From Clostridia bacterium (lineage in GTDB: Bacteria > Bacillota > Clostridia > DUPQ01), in contig JAUUZV010000001.1 in NCBI GenBank assembly GCA_030592085.1, forward strand, positions 1-64,000: a stretch of 64,000 bases of DNA, written 5' to 3'. Position numbers and translations under genes: made by a program. This document shows positions 48,634-57,883 of the stretch, piece after piece (position 1 is the first letter of the stretch; each line of letters begins with the position of its first letter). The notes beneath the pieces are model-generated. The model saw nothing but the letters and a program-made list of their open reading frames with translations. It ran no database searches and had not been told where the DNA came from.

Positions 48634-48800
48634 TTTAATTCCTCCTTACCCAAACAATGCATGCAAGGGATGTTTTTATCATATTCTACATATTCTTCTG
48701 ATTCTGTTACTTTTATTGAACAGCTTCTTAGTTTAGATTTTTTATGAATCCAACCAATAGGGGTTTCAATTATTTCCCAACCACAATGTCTACATAACAT
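48630..48800 (-). CDS. 56-aa zinc-ribbon protein
   Basis: Reads MLCRHCGWEIIETPIGWIHK and on, with a second pair CMHC near the end: C-x2-C ... C-x2-C. Beta-rich middle. Nucleic-acid-binding ribbon is likely. Confidence 0.6.
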   Translation of the reverse strand: MLCRHCGWEIIETPIGWIHKKSKLRSCSIKVTESEEYVEYDKNIPCMHCLGKEELK

Positions 48801-48801
48801 T

Positions 48802-49104
48802 TTACATTAATTTAGGTGTATCAGGCATATCTCCACCAACTGGTTTTTTTACTTCTATATTATTTGGTGCAATTCCTTGACCTATTACTATTAATTGTTG
48901 ACAATCAAATAATTCAGCAGTTACAATTTTCTTATCTTTATCTAATCTAGGTTTTAATTGATATTGAATACATCCGTTATAAAATAATATTTTAGATATT
49001 GCAATACCTTCAAAACCTGAGATTCTATCTTTAACTAGATGACCTAATGGTATATTCATTAAATCAATGTGTTCAAAGCTTTCTTTTTCTAGTGTTTTTG
49101 CCAT
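48802..49104 (-). CDS. 100-aa SH3-like protein (GFEGIA...NGCIQY family)
   Basis: The stretch LGHLVKDRISGFEGIAISKI then FYNGCIQYQLKPRLDKDKKI and ELFDCQQL matches, from memory, a small family common in phages and plasmids (VTGFEGIAT, YLNGCVQY, DEQQLE). Function in that family is not established as far as I know. GAGGCAAAAATG site. Confidence 0.65.
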   Translation of the reverse strand: MAKTLEKESFEHIDLMNIPLGHLVKDRISGFEGIAISKILFYNGCIQYQLKPRLDKDKKIVTAELFDCQQLIVIGQGIAPNNIEVKKPVGGDMPDTPKLM

Positions 49105-49116
49105 TTTTGCCTCGTA

Positions 49117-49338
49117 TTATTTTTTTATAATTTTTCTTATTCTTTTATTAATCCATTGATTACAACATAGACATTTTTTACCTTCTTGTATCATTTTAAA
49201 TTTTTCAATAATCTTTAAACCAGCTTTATTTCTATCATATCTAACATTAGATAATTCAACAATATCTCCAGTTTTATAATCTCTTCTTATCCAAGGACTA
49301 TAACATTTATCAATATTAATTATTTTTACTTTATACAT
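49117..49338 (-). CDS. 73-aa basic hypothetical protein
   Basis: MYKVKIINIDKCYSPWIRRD and on; ends with Cys pair CLCC followed by a basic tail (NKRIRKIIKK). Possible nucleic-acid or metal binding. Not recognised. Confidence 0.6.
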   Translation of the reverse strand: MYKVKIINIDKCYSPWIRRDYKTGDIVELSNVRYDRNKAGLKIIEKFKMIQEGKKCLCCNQWINKRIRKIIKK

Positions 49339-49339
49339 T

Positions 49340-49780
49340 TTATTTCTTTTTTATAAACATTATACAACCAACACTACCAATAAGTGCAATCATAGTTGTT
49401 ATTGGATTAAATTCTGGAATTTCTTGAGATGTTGGAGGTGAATATTGAGTTGATCTTGACACAGATCCTCTACCATTTTCAAATTTTCTATAAATAAAAT
49501 TTGTAAACGTATCGGTTTCTTCTGTCTCCCATAATGTTGTTATAAAACTACCTGATTGTGACGTTTTAATATATCCTACTAATTTTGTTTGTAATATATC
49601 ATTCTTTTCAGCAGTAACAAACCAATTAAACTCACATTCTGGTTCAAACCCCCAACCATAAAAATATACGATAGTATCTGTTATTAAAGAGTTAGTTTCT
49701 CCAACACCACAAAGCTCATCTGAACCAAAAACTATTGTTGCCATAAATAATACACCCAAAATTAATATTAATTTTTTCAT
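49340..49780 (-). CDS. secreted protein with PEF-CTERM-like C-terminal sorting motif
   Basis: 146 aa. Signal peptide MKKLILILGVLFMATIVFGS, a small beta-rich outer domain with two cysteines, then IPEFNPITTMIALIGSVGCI and a basic KKK end. The IPEF-hydrophobic-KKK layout recalls archaeal PEF-CTERM archaeosortase signals. Overlaps the next gene upstream by 4 bases. Surface anchored or processed protein. Confidence 0.6.
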   Translation of the reverse strand: MKKLILILGVLFMATIVFGSDELCGVGETNSLITDTIVYFYGWGFEPECEFNWFVTAEKNDILQTKLVGYIKTSQSGSFITTLWETEETDTFTNFIYRKFENGRGSVSRSTQYSPPTSQEIPEFNPITTMIALIGSVGCIMFIKKK

Positions 49781-50154
49781 TTTTTCACCTTTATTGATAA
49801 TAGCTGTGATCGTATTTTTTTTTCAGCAAAACTTTCAAAGTTATTAGTAGCTCGCCATATAATATGCCATTTATTTTGATACCATATTCTAGCTTCTAAA
49901 GTAGTATTCCAACCACCAAATAATGCTAAATATAATAGTTTTTGGTTTAAAAGTATTTTATACCAACATTTATCACCACGATATAAATCTTTTACTTTCA
50001 TACCTATCCAATGCCAACCTTCCATTCCATCATTCATATCTCGTATACAAGTAATTTCTATCCTACCATCTTCATATTTATCATCTTTAATTAATAGTGC
50101 AGTGGCTTCAATTATTGTATAATCCATTGGATTAGGTTCTTTTATTTGAATCAT
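49777..50154 (-). CDS. 125-aa hypothetical protein, Trp-rich
   Basis: MIQIKEPNPMDYTIIEATAL and on; many Trp (GWHWIGMKV, GGWNTTLEARIWYQNKWHIIW), beta-rich and without TM. Could be a lectin-like or structural fold. Overlaps the next upstream gene by 4 bases. Confidence 0.6.
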   Translation of the reverse strand: MIQIKEPNPMDYTIIEATALLIKDDKYEDGRIEITCIRDMNDGMEGWHWIGMKVKDLYRGDKCWYKILLNQKLLYLALFGGWNTTLEARIWYQNKWHIIWRATNNFESFAEKKIRSQLLSIKVKK

Positions 50155-50285
50155 TTTTTATATCCAATAATTAATAAAACTATAGCAATTAAAAAACATA
50201 AATAAATCAACCATCTAGGCATGGGAAACACTGCTTCTTTATTAACATATTTTAGATATTTTATTAGTTTTTTATATTTTTTCAT
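50151..50285 (-). CDS. 44-aa single-pass membrane microprotein
   Basis: Reads MKKYKKLIKYLKYVNKEAVF then a hydrophobic helix and IIGYKK. Basic N-terminus, one TM near the C-terminus. Starts 4 bases after the recombinase stop. Confidence 0.55.
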   Translation of the reverse strand: MKKYKKLIKYLKYVNKEAVFPMPRWLIYLCFLIAIVLLIIGYKK

Positions 50286-50289
50286 TTTT

Positions 50290-50943
50290 TCATATTCTTC
50301 TTGCTGCTATTTTTCCTTTTTCTTTTCTATATCTTCTTAATAAAGTTGAGGTAGTAACACCAATTGTTTTAGCTATTTCAGACCACGAATATACAAATTT
50401 ACCTGTGTCTTTATCTGTTACAGCTAAAAAATTTTCGACTTGTTTCCAATTAATTTTTGCTTTTGGTCTTCCAAACTTTTCAGGATTGTTCTTATATGCG
50501 ATATCTCTACCAATTCTAGTATTATCTATTATAGTTTCTCTTTGCCATTCAGCAACACTAGCCATAATACCCATAACCATTCTTCCAAATGTGTTTGCAG
50601 TATCTAAACTTTGTTCTACAAATTTAAGATGTATATTTATTTTTTGTAATTCTTTTTGAGTATTAATCATTTGTTGTAAATTTCTACCGAATCTATCAAC
50701 TCTTAGACAATATATTTTATCAAATTTTTTTTCTTTAGCATCTATAATCATTTTTAAAAAATCTTTCATATATTCTTGTGACTTACCACTAATATATTGA
50801 TCTACATAACTTTTATAGAATTCATTATCATCAACACTAATCTGCTTATTACATTTATCTAATTGGTTTTGAATACTTTTTGCGATGTATTCACCTTGTT
50901 CCTTTCTAGTTGGACTAACTCGTGCGTATATTGCCGCTTTCAT
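50290..50943 (-). CDS. serine recombinase (resolvase/invertase family)
   Basis: 217 aa. Catalytic R8-V-S10 (AAIYARVSPT) with the rest of the resolvase core: YCLRVDRFGRNLQQM (LDRLGR-like, about 78-92), EWQRETIIDNTRIGRDIA (about 134-151) and GRPKAK, then a C-terminal HTH (SWSEIAKTIGVTTSTLLRRY). Small serine recombinases resolve dimers or invert segments; larger ones integrate. At 217 aa it fits a resolvase/invertase. Upstream lies a 330-base region with a GC-richer island that could be its target. Confidence 0.85.
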   Translation of the reverse strand: MKAAIYARVSPTRKEQGEYIAKSIQNQLDKCNKQISVDDNEFYKSYVDQYISGKSQEYMKDFLKMIIDAKEKKFDKIYCLRVDRFGRNLQQMINTQKELQKINIHLKFVEQSLDTANTFGRMVMGIMASVAEWQRETIIDNTRIGRDIAYKNNPEKFGRPKAKINWKQVENFLAVTDKDTGKFVYSWSEIAKTIGVTTSTLLRRYRKEKGKIAARRI

Positions 50944-51273
50944 TTTTACCCGTTATTTTTATTTTAAATTAAATATACATTTTATAATATGTATTATTAA
51001 TACACTATTTTGTTTATAACACCTAATTATCTATACTTAGTTTTAAATAATAAAGACATTTAAATACTTTTACCAATTTGAATTAGTATAATCAAGTATA
51101 TAATCAACCAGAATTCACAAATAACTATTAAAACATGGTAAATCAACGTAATATTTATTAGATATTGCCGCTGTTTTAAGTGAAAAAAACGGTTTATCGA
51201 GCGATTTTGCCCCTATGAAACTTTAGAAAAAGCAATAATTATATTAAATTCATAGTGAAAATAAAGATGTCAA
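50944..51273. other. intergenic region before the recombinase
   Basis: 330 bases without a gene. A TATA-like GTATTTAAATG on the minus strand (51056-51066) may drive the recombinase. The island at 51161-51232 is the only GC-richer segment. Confidence 0.5.
51161..51232. other. candidate recombination or regulatory island
   Basis: GC-richer block with GCCGCTGTTTTAAGTG, AAAAAACGGT and CGAGCGATTTTGCCCC. CCG-x2-TTTT opposite AAAA-CGG gives an imperfect dyad around 51167-51192. Location 220 bases upstream of a serine recombinase suggests a crossover site, but there is no second copy in the window that I could see. Confidence 0.3.
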
Positions 51274-51606
51274 TTATCTATATATGTGAATAACACCTAT
51301 ACCTTGACATTCCATATTCCAACCATGTTTAGTTAACATTTCAGTAAACTTTTTACGGTATCTGTATTGATCTACAGGTTCATATTCAAAGCCAAATTCT
51401 TCTGAAGCCTCTTTCATTAAGTAAGGTTCTTCGTTTAAAGACGGATCATATATTAATGTTAAAAGTGTTCCATCAGTACGTAAATGTATTGAATTATTAT
51501 TTGTTTTTTTAAGAACATATAACATTTGTTCTTGATATTTCCTTTCTAATTTACCAATAAAAGATTTAATTTTAACTAATATTTCGCTTGGTACTGTTTG
51601 TTTCAT
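51274..51606 (-). CDS. 110-aa hypothetical protein
   Basis: MKQTVPSEILVKIKSFIGKL and on; helical start, beta hairpin (SIHLRTDGTLLTLIYDPS) and a basic end. GAGGTAAAAA site. Soluble; not recognised. Confidence 0.65.
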   Translation of the reverse strand: MKQTVPSEILVKIKSFIGKLERKYQEQMLYVLKKTNNNSIHLRTDGTLLTLIYDPSLNEEPYLMKEASEEFGFEYEPVDQYRYRKKFTEMLTKHGWNMECQGIGVIHIYR

Positions 51607-51617
51607 TTTTTACCTCA

Positions 51618-51974
51618 TTAAACTATTGGTCTTCCATCATCATAGTATGATATCAAATCATCATCACTATGTTCTTCTTTATCACTAGCAATTTTTGGTT
51701 TTTCATAATCTTTTAATCCATTTGTTAATTTTTTTACATCTCTTATATATGCATAATACCCATATCCACCTTGTGAGAAAGGATTTCTCGCTGAATCAAC
51801 TTTTAATAGCAAACCTAATTTTTTATCTTCTATTATCATAGTTTCTCCTTCTCCATAATAAGGAGCAGGTCTACCTTCTTTGATAATAAATCTTCTACCT
51901 ACTTTAGTACCTCGTTTAAAAAAAGCAGCTAAACTAGTTTCAAGTTTTTGTTGTATTTGATAATCTAGTTCCAT
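51618..51974 (-). CDS. 118-aa hypothetical protein
   Basis: MELDYQIQQKLETSLAAFFK and on. Middle contains Gly/Tyr-rich stretches (APYYGEGETMIIEDKK, SQGGYGYYAYIRD) and an acidic Ser/Asp tail ending DDGRPIV. AGGTGAAAAG site. Not recognised. Confidence 0.65.
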   Translation of the reverse strand: MELDYQIQQKLETSLAAFFKRGTKVGRRFIIKEGRPAPYYGEGETMIIEDKKLGLLLKVDSARNPFSQGGYGYYAYIRDVKKLTNGLKDYEKPKIASDKEEHSDDDLISYYDDGRPIV

Positions 51975-51999
51975 TTCTTTTCACCTTTTTAATATTTAT

Positions 52000-52143
52000 T
52001 TATTGTTTAACATTACCAGTTAAATTTAATTTTCTGAAAACGTTAGATATTTCATCTACTAATATATTCTGTAGCATTTGTGTATCTGCATTTTTAAATT
52101 TAGAGTTATGCATAGCTTTTACATTTGTTATTTTTATTACCAT
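52000..52143 (-). CDS. 47-aa hypothetical protein
   Basis: Reads MVIKITNVKAMHNSKFKNAD and on, ending NLTGNVKQ. GGTGAAAAA precedes the ATG. Helical; not recognised. Confidence 0.5.
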   Translation of the reverse strand: MVIKITNVKAMHNSKFKNADTQMLQNILVDEISNVFRKLNLTGNVKQ

Positions 52144-52152
52144 TTTTTCACC

Positions 52153-52608
52153 TCATATTAATTTTAACCATATAATTTTCATTTTTAATTTAAGTGGAAC
52201 AGATGCTTTACCTTTAACATCATCATACCAAAGATCACCTTTTTCTTTATAAATTTCAAATAATTCTGATACAATTTTCTCTTTCACATACACATTATAA
52301 CATCCTGTAGGCCTATTAATTTTAACTATCTTAGCATCTTGTATTGAAATATATATATTTCTTTCATCAGTATTAATGCAAAAATTTTCACCCTCAAAAT
52401 ATTTTAGATTAATTTTTTTCTCAACAATTGGAATAATATCATCCACATTAATTCGTTCAAATTTCTCATTTGTTTTTATTATTGATGTGACTGTAGTTGT
52501 AGGCTCAAATATAACAACTTCTCGACCAAAAAAATTAAATCTAAATGCAGATACATTTATACTTAATATTACGAGTAATAACATTAATATTATTAATTTC
52601 TTTTTCAT
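52153..52608 (-). CDS. secreted 151-aa protein
   Basis: Signal peptide MKKKLIILMLLLVILSINVS, then a 125-residue outer domain with two cysteines (ENFCINTDE, PTGCYNVY). Beta-rich. No TM at the C-terminus, so likely secreted or processed. Function unknown. Overlaps the next upstream gene by 4 bases. Confidence 0.65.
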   Translation of the reverse strand: MKKKLIILMLLLVILSINVSAFRFNFFGREVVIFEPTTTVTSIIKTNEKFERINVDDIIPIVEKKINLKYFEGENFCINTDERNIYISIQDAKIVKINRPTGCYNVYVKEKIVSELFEIYKEKGDLWYDDVKGKASVPLKLKMKIIWLKLI

Positions 52609-52697
52609 TTATTTGCCTCATACATCTCAACTAAATAGTCGCCACAATTCTTCGTTAGAGTCGTTGTATCAAAATTACAAAGTTTTTCATCAGTCAT
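52605..52697 (-). CDS. 30-aa microprotein
   Basis: Reads MTDEKLCNFDTTTLTKNCGD and on, ending MYEANK. Two cysteines. ATGA overlap with downstream gene and overlap with upstream gene suggests coupled translation. Short, so moderate support. Confidence 0.4.
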   Translation of the reverse strand: MTDEKLCNFDTTTLTKNCGDYLVEMYEANK

Positions 52698-52852
52698 TTT
52701 TTATCACCTAAATGAAATCCATATTTTCTACCTGATAATGTTTCTTCTCCATAATCTATTGCTGAAACGTAATTATATTTTTTCTTATAATTATTAATTA
52801 TTTTATTAATATTTCTTAGTTTTATATATCTTATTATTATTTTGTCAGTCAT
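52694..52852 (-). CDS. 52-aa basic hypothetical protein
   Basis: Reads MTDKIIIRYIKLRNINKIIN and on, ending GFHLGDKK. Starts with the same MTDK/MTDE opening as its neighbour. Overlaps both neighbours. Not recognised. Confidence 0.5.
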   Translation of the reverse strand: MTDKIIIRYIKLRNINKIINNYKKKYNYVSAIDYGEETLSGRKYGFHLGDKK

Positions 52853-53024
52853 TTTTATCACATACGCCAGCATTAGTTAATATAAACCTTAAATAATGAA
52901 CACAATATTTGTTTGCATCATGATAACATAATTTTCTTGATTGCTCTCTTAATTGCTCTGTTGTTGCAACTAACGCTTCGCTCGAAGTTGCTTGGTAATC
53001 CTTACATAAGTTATCAATGCTCAT
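52845..53024 (-). CDS. 59-aa Cys-containing hypothetical protein
   Basis: Reads MSIDNLCKDYQATSSEALVA and on, ending VCDKND. Helical, with four cysteines and a Cys/His stretch (LCYHDANKYCVHYL). Overlaps the next gene by 8 bases. Confidence 0.5.
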   Translation of the reverse strand: MSIDNLCKDYQATSSEALVATTEQLREQSRKLCYHDANKYCVHYLRFILTNAGVCDKND

Positions 53025-53036
53025 TAGTATATAAAT

Positions 53037-56000
53037 CTAACTATTTTTAGGTAGTCTAGATATAACGACAGCAACCAGTATTATTAAAAAACTTGATAAT
53101 ATAATTAATACTGATGGTTGACTGAAAAAATCACCTGGATTTTCTCTTATTAAATCTAATTGTGCTTTGCCTTTATCTAATATATCTTTTATTGTTACAT
53201 CAATTATTGGAATATCAATAATACTAAGTGGTATTACATTATTCTTACTTACAACTTCATATTCAACTAATAAAGATTCATTTCTATAATTAAATGATGT
53301 CTTATATAAATATATTTCAATTACTTCTTCATAATTGCCTATTACAGACTCATCAATTAAAAATTCTACTTTTTTCGTGTCTTGTGGTAATATAACAAAT
53401 CTTTTAGAGTCATGATTTAATTTAGTTACCATTTCAATTGTTAATGGTATACTAATCTCTTTATTTATTATATCAAATGTAGCATAAGCAGTATCACCCT
53501 CTTTATATTTAATATCTAACTTACCAGGAGTAATTTCATAATAAATTTCTTGTCCTGTTCCACCTGATCCACTTCCACCACTTCCACTACCAGTATCTAA
53601 ACTAGTTGTATCAATAATAAATGCTTCTGTTGATGAAGTCCCAACATTATTCAAAGTATCATTACAAACAACATACCAAGTATGAATTCCAGAAGCTATT
53701 GTATCCTTACTAAATGAATGATCAATACTTTGATTAACGTTTATTTCTGTATTTATTAATGTGCTATCCATATACAATAAACAATCCGTAACATTCAAAT
53801 CATCACTTACATTATATGTGAATGATGTTGCATGGCTAGGAATTAATAATGAATTAATAGGTGAAATCATTGTTATTAATGGTGTAGAAGTATCTATATA
53901 AATTGTTATAATATCACTAGAACAAAGAGGTACTGTTGTACTATCTTCACAGCTTTCAATTATAACATCATATGATCCATCTAAATACACTGATGTATTT
54001 ATTTGATATGATGTTGTGGTTGAATTTATTGTAGACGAAACAACACTACCATTTATAGTAACATTTGTTATATATGCATCTTGATTAGCTGCACTATTAT
54101 TCCAAGTTACATTAAAATCTCCACCATGATTACTATCATTATCAGGTGTTAATATTAAAACAGTTGGTGGAAAATTTACTTCATATGTTGATGAACTACA
54201 TTCAGTATTTAATCCTCCTGTTATTGGGTCAATAATAAAAGTTGAAGACAAACCATCATAAAAAATTGCGTTGGGGGCAACTATATCAACGATGGCAACA
54301 TCTTCAACTTCACTATATTCAACATTCCAGCCTGATAAAATAGCATCATCAAATTGATAAACTATATTTCTATTATTATCAATTATTCTATCTCTATTTC
54401 TATCATCAAGATATTCCATATATTCACAATTATCAACACATTCGTAAGTTAATCTCAACTTATATAAATTTTGATTTACATCAACTTTATTAATTGTGAA
54501 ATCTGTTTTAATATGTCTACCATTATCCACCCATTCATCAGTAACAACAATACCATAATTTGAAATTACTAATGGTGTATTTGACTCATCAAGATATTCT
54601 AAAGTTCTCTTAATTACTACTCCAGACATATTATAAGTTGTTTCATGAGTAATTTCATTACTAACATAAGTAATTGTTGGATCTATAAATACAGGATACA
54701 CTGTTGAAACATCAGTTAAAAAACTATATGACGTTTCAATCACAATAAATAAACTAGCACCTGTTTTCTTAAATAAATAATTTAATTCCACAGAATTACC
54801 AGCACTATCATATGCCATTGGTTTAGCTAAAACATAAAGAACATTTCCACTATCATCTTTAATTGATGCACTATTACTAGTACGTAATTCACTAGATTTA
54901 TCCCAATCTTCACCATCAATAACAACATGATTTGAGTCTGTTTCAATAAGGAAATCTAAATCTAAATGAACATTTCCACCTGCTAAAATATATGATGCTG
55001 GAACTAATAAATCATTAAAATCTCCAATAATTAATCTTTCTTTAACAGAAGCTCCTGAAGATTCATATGTCAAGTTAAAACCAACTCCATAAGCATTAGG
55101 ATAAATAAAAGTTACTCCGTCAGCATCAGGAATTCCAGTTACAGATTGTATCATACTAACTTGTTCAATTTGTGATAAATCATTACGATAATTCAGGGCC
55201 ATAGGTTGAAAAGTTGTTTCAAACCCACCCTTATTTGATGAAATCACTTGGCCAAATGTTGGATTATCCTTAAAATATGTGATATAATCTGATCCATTTA
55301 TCATATAATTATAGTCAATATAAACTACAGGTTCCAAAAGCGATGTTAAAGCTCCTGGTGTTGTATAAGCAAAGTTCAAAAGCCCTTGAATTATCGGTGA
55401 ATCAGTCAATGAATCTCTTGCACACACTTCAATTGTATTTATTTGCTCACCACAACTAGTTGTGTCAATATTATCAGTTATATTAATAAATGTTCCAGCC
55501 GTCCAAGTGGTTGTATTTGTATATACATAAGTTCCTGATTCACACATTAAAGATACGTTTGTTACATCAACATATGGATCTTCAATTGTGGCATTCAAAA
55601 TTAAATTATAATATTGTGTAATTGTATTATTTGATGTTGATGGATAATATATATTAATAAATGGAGGTTCTGTATCAAATACATAACTTCTAGTTGACGA
55701 AAGAGTTATATCTTCACTATCTGTACAATTAATATACCAAGAATATGTTCCATCTATTTCTAATGTGCCATATAAAACTGTTGTAATGCTAGAATCTACT
55801 GATGAGTTTGTAGAATTTATTATACTATCTACATATAAACTACAACTTACAGTATCTGCATCATTTTCAAGAACAGAAAATGTTGCAGATATATTAACTT
55901 TATCATGCTTTCCATCTACTGGAGATATTAATGTAATACTAGGCTCAGTATTTTGAACTGTAAAACTTTCTCCTTCAAATACAGACGAGTTAAATGTTGT

Positions 56001-56981
56001 TGTTGTGGCTTTTGCATAACAAGTTATTGTATCACTTTTATCGCAACCTGAAATTGTACAATCAATTGTATCATTATCAGACCAATCTTGTAAAGTTCCA
56101 GCTGACTCATTCCATTTATAATGATATGTTATAGACTCACTATCAGTTGAACCAGACGCATTACAAGTTATTATATCATTAGTTTTTGGAGTTGAATTAC
56201 TTACCGTTGCTGATGTTGGTATTGTTGGTGGGGTATCACTAGTAAATGGATAAAAACCATCACTTGTATTACTCGCTAAAATCGTTATCATTTCTTGAGT
56301 TATATCGTCAGTTACCCATATATAACATTCGTCTAAATTACCTGTCCATCCTCCACCTATATCGTTAGCATAACCATTAAAAAAAGTCAATTCATCTGTA
56401 GATGAACCTGCCCATGAAGTAACACTATTACTATTTACTAAAACACCATCTTCATAAGCATATGTTCCTGTACTATTAACTTTCATTAATATATGATACC
56501 AAAACCCTGTAATTATAGAGTTTCCTGCTAAATGTGCACCATTATAATAAGAAATACAATCTAAACCTCCACAATGTCCTGCATTATTTGTTAACCAATG
56601 TAAACCACTGCTAGTTGTTGCTGGTGCGGAATTAAAATCAAAAAGTCTTCCTGAAGTAGTACCAGATTGTTGATTAAACCAACACGAAACAGTACCAGTT
56701 TTCCCAGCTAAAATATGACTATTCGTACTCATACAATATCTATTATCTGATGCGTCAGGATTTCTTAATGCAGTATCTGCTATACCCTCAACACCAGAAG
56801 TATTACTTAATCCTGCAGTATCAAAAGTAGAAACATTTCCAATTAAATCTGTACAATCATAACTCATATTTATAACTGCAGCAGGTACAGGTATTACTAA
56901 AGCACTAACTATTAAACTTGATATTAAAAACAAAGCAAAACATAATAGTATTATTATAATTTTTCTTATTTTATTTTTCAT
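53037..56981 (-). CDS. giant secreted LamG/Ig-like adhesin with C-terminal anchor
   Basis: 1314 aa starting MKNKIRKIIIILLCFALFLI at ATG 56979-56981, with GGTGAT upstream; longer in-frame starts lack a site. Signal peptide, a LamG/concanavalin-like region (TGTVSCWFNQQSGTTSGRLFD, about 75-230), at least three Ig/fibronectin-type repeats rich in Thr/Ser with paired cysteines (SVSNSTPKTNDIITC, about 255; DSEDITL, about 420; PTVLILTPDNDSNHGG, about 960), a GSGSGG linker (about 1150) and a C-terminal TM (about 1287-1305). Host-binding fibre or envelope spike. Confidence 0.85.
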   Translation of the reverse strand: MKNKIRKIIIILLCFALFLISSLIVSALVIPVPAAVINMSYDCTDLIGNVSTFDTAGLSNTSGVEGIADTALRNPDASDNRYCMSTNSHILAGKTGTVSCWFNQQSGTTSGRLFDFNSAPATTSSGLHWLTNNAGHCGGLDCISYYNGAHLAGNSIITGFWYHILMKVNSTGTYAYEDGVLVNSNSVTSWAGSSTDELTFFNGYANDIGGGWTGNLDECYIWVTDDITQEMITILASNTSDGFYPFTSDTPPTIPTSATVSNSTPKTNDIITCNASGSTDSESITYHYKWNESAGTLQDWSDNDTIDCTISGCDKSDTITCYAKATTTTFNSSVFEGESFTVQNTEPSITLISPVDGKHDKVNISATFSVLENDADTVSCSLYVDSIINSTNSSVDSSITTVLYGTLEIDGTYSWYINCTDSEDITLSSTRSYVFDTEPPFINIYYPSTSNNTITQYYNLILNATIEDPYVDVTNVSLMCESGTYVYTNTTTWTAGTFINITDNIDTTSCGEQINTIEVCARDSLTDSPIIQGLLNFAYTTPGALTSLLEPVVYIDYNYMINGSDYITYFKDNPTFGQVISSNKGGFETTFQPMALNYRNDLSQIEQVSMIQSVTGIPDADGVTFIYPNAYGVGFNLTYESSGASVKERLIIGDFNDLLVPASYILAGGNVHLDLDFLIETDSNHVVIDGEDWDKSSELRTSNSASIKDDSGNVLYVLAKPMAYDSAGNSVELNYLFKKTGASLFIVIETSYSFLTDVSTVYPVFIDPTITYVSNEITHETTYNMSGVVIKRTLEYLDESNTPLVISNYGIVVTDEWVDNGRHIKTDFTINKVDVNQNLYKLRLTYECVDNCEYMEYLDDRNRDRIIDNNRNIVYQFDDAILSGWNVEYSEVEDVAIVDIVAPNAIFYDGLSSTFIIDPITGGLNTECSSSTYEVNFPPTVLILTPDNDSNHGGDFNVTWNNSAANQDAYITNVTINGSVVSSTINSTTTSYQINTSVYLDGSYDVIIESCEDSTTVPLCSSDIITIYIDTSTPLITMISPINSLLIPSHATSFTYNVSDDLNVTDCLLYMDSTLINTEINVNQSIDHSFSKDTIASGIHTWYVVCNDTLNNVGTSSTEAFIIDTTSLDTGSGSGGSGSGGTGQEIYYEITPGKLDIKYKEGDTAYATFDIINKEISIPLTIEMVTKLNHDSKRFVILPQDTKKVEFLIDESVIGNYEEVIEIYLYKTSFNYRNESLLVEYEVVSKNNVIPLSIIDIPIIDVTIKDILDKGKAQLDLIRENPGDFFSQPSVLIILSSFLIILVAVVISRLPKNS

Positions 56982-57883
56982 TAGTAAATCACCTTCATTA
57001 TATAGTAAAGCATTATGCTTAATATTATTGTAATAAAAAAAGTTATTAATAAATTCATCCACCAATTAACCCTTTTAGATAATATTAATAACGAAAATGT
57101 AAATATAAAAATTAATATAGATATAACATATAATCTTAAATTTATATTATATCCTTGAATAACCGTTTGTACTATTTTATAATTAAAAGCATCGTTTAAA
57201 AAACTATTGCTTTCATCAAATTTTTCTGCTGGTCCATCAATAAAATACTCACCAGACTCTGCAACTGAAACTGTTTGTGGTACTATCATAAAACTTAATA
57301 AAATATTAGCTAATAATATTATAAAAATACTAATTATAATTTTAATACCAATATCCATATCTACATACTTTATCAATAAAATAGTTCCAAAAATAATAAT
57401 TATTGTAAATACATAAAATGAAATATCAAAAAAAAATATTTTTACTTTTGAAGTTAATGTTTTAACAATACTTAAAAACATATTTTTAGTAACACTAGAT
57501 TGTTTTAATGCGTAAGTATAACTAATTGGTATTACAATATTAAAGCATGTATCAGAAATAATTATTAATTCTTCTTCAATATTATCAGTTCCATCATATA
57601 ATCTTACTATACTTAATTCTTGTTCTGAATTACTAACTATAGAACTTTTTTCACCTTTAATCTCAAATAAATCATTATTTACTATATATTTAGGTATAAT
57701 AGTAATGTTTTCATTATTTTTAACATTAAGTCTTAATACCAAATTATCTTGATAAAAATCAAGTTTTTCTGGATTAATTTTAAAGTCACAATCTTTTTTT
57801 GTAGATGATACTGTATAATTTACAGCACTAACAGTAATCATTAGACTTAATAATATAAAAATCCATAATAATTGTTTCTTCAT
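56981..57883 (-). CDS. secreted membrane protein, shortened paralog of the 836-aa protein
   Basis: 300 aa. Signal peptide (1-20), then a domain starting KKDCDFKINPEKLDFYQDNL, matching KKDCNFEVKPKELEFFQNTL of the neighbour, and the same order of TM helices after about 150 (FYVFTIIIIFGTILL, ILLANILLSFMIVPQTV). It lacks the large N-terminal ectodomain of the neighbour. Start overlaps that gene by 4 bases; end overlaps the giant adhesin by 1 base. Derived by tandem duplication and truncation. Confidence 0.85.
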   Translation of the reverse strand: MKKQLLWIFILLSLMITVSAVNYTVSSTKKDCDFKINPEKLDFYQDNLVLRLNVKNNENITIIPKYIVNNDLFEIKGEKSSIVSNSEQELSIVRLYDGTDNIEEELIIISDTCFNIVIPISYTYALKQSSVTKNMFLSIVKTLTSKVKIFFFDISFYVFTIIIIFGTILLIKYVDMDIGIKIIISIFIILLANILLSFMIVPQTVSVAESGEYFIDGPAEKFDESNSFLNDAFNYKIVQTVIQGYNINLRLYVISILIFIFTFSLLILSKRVNWWMNLLITFFITIILSIMLYYIMKVIY

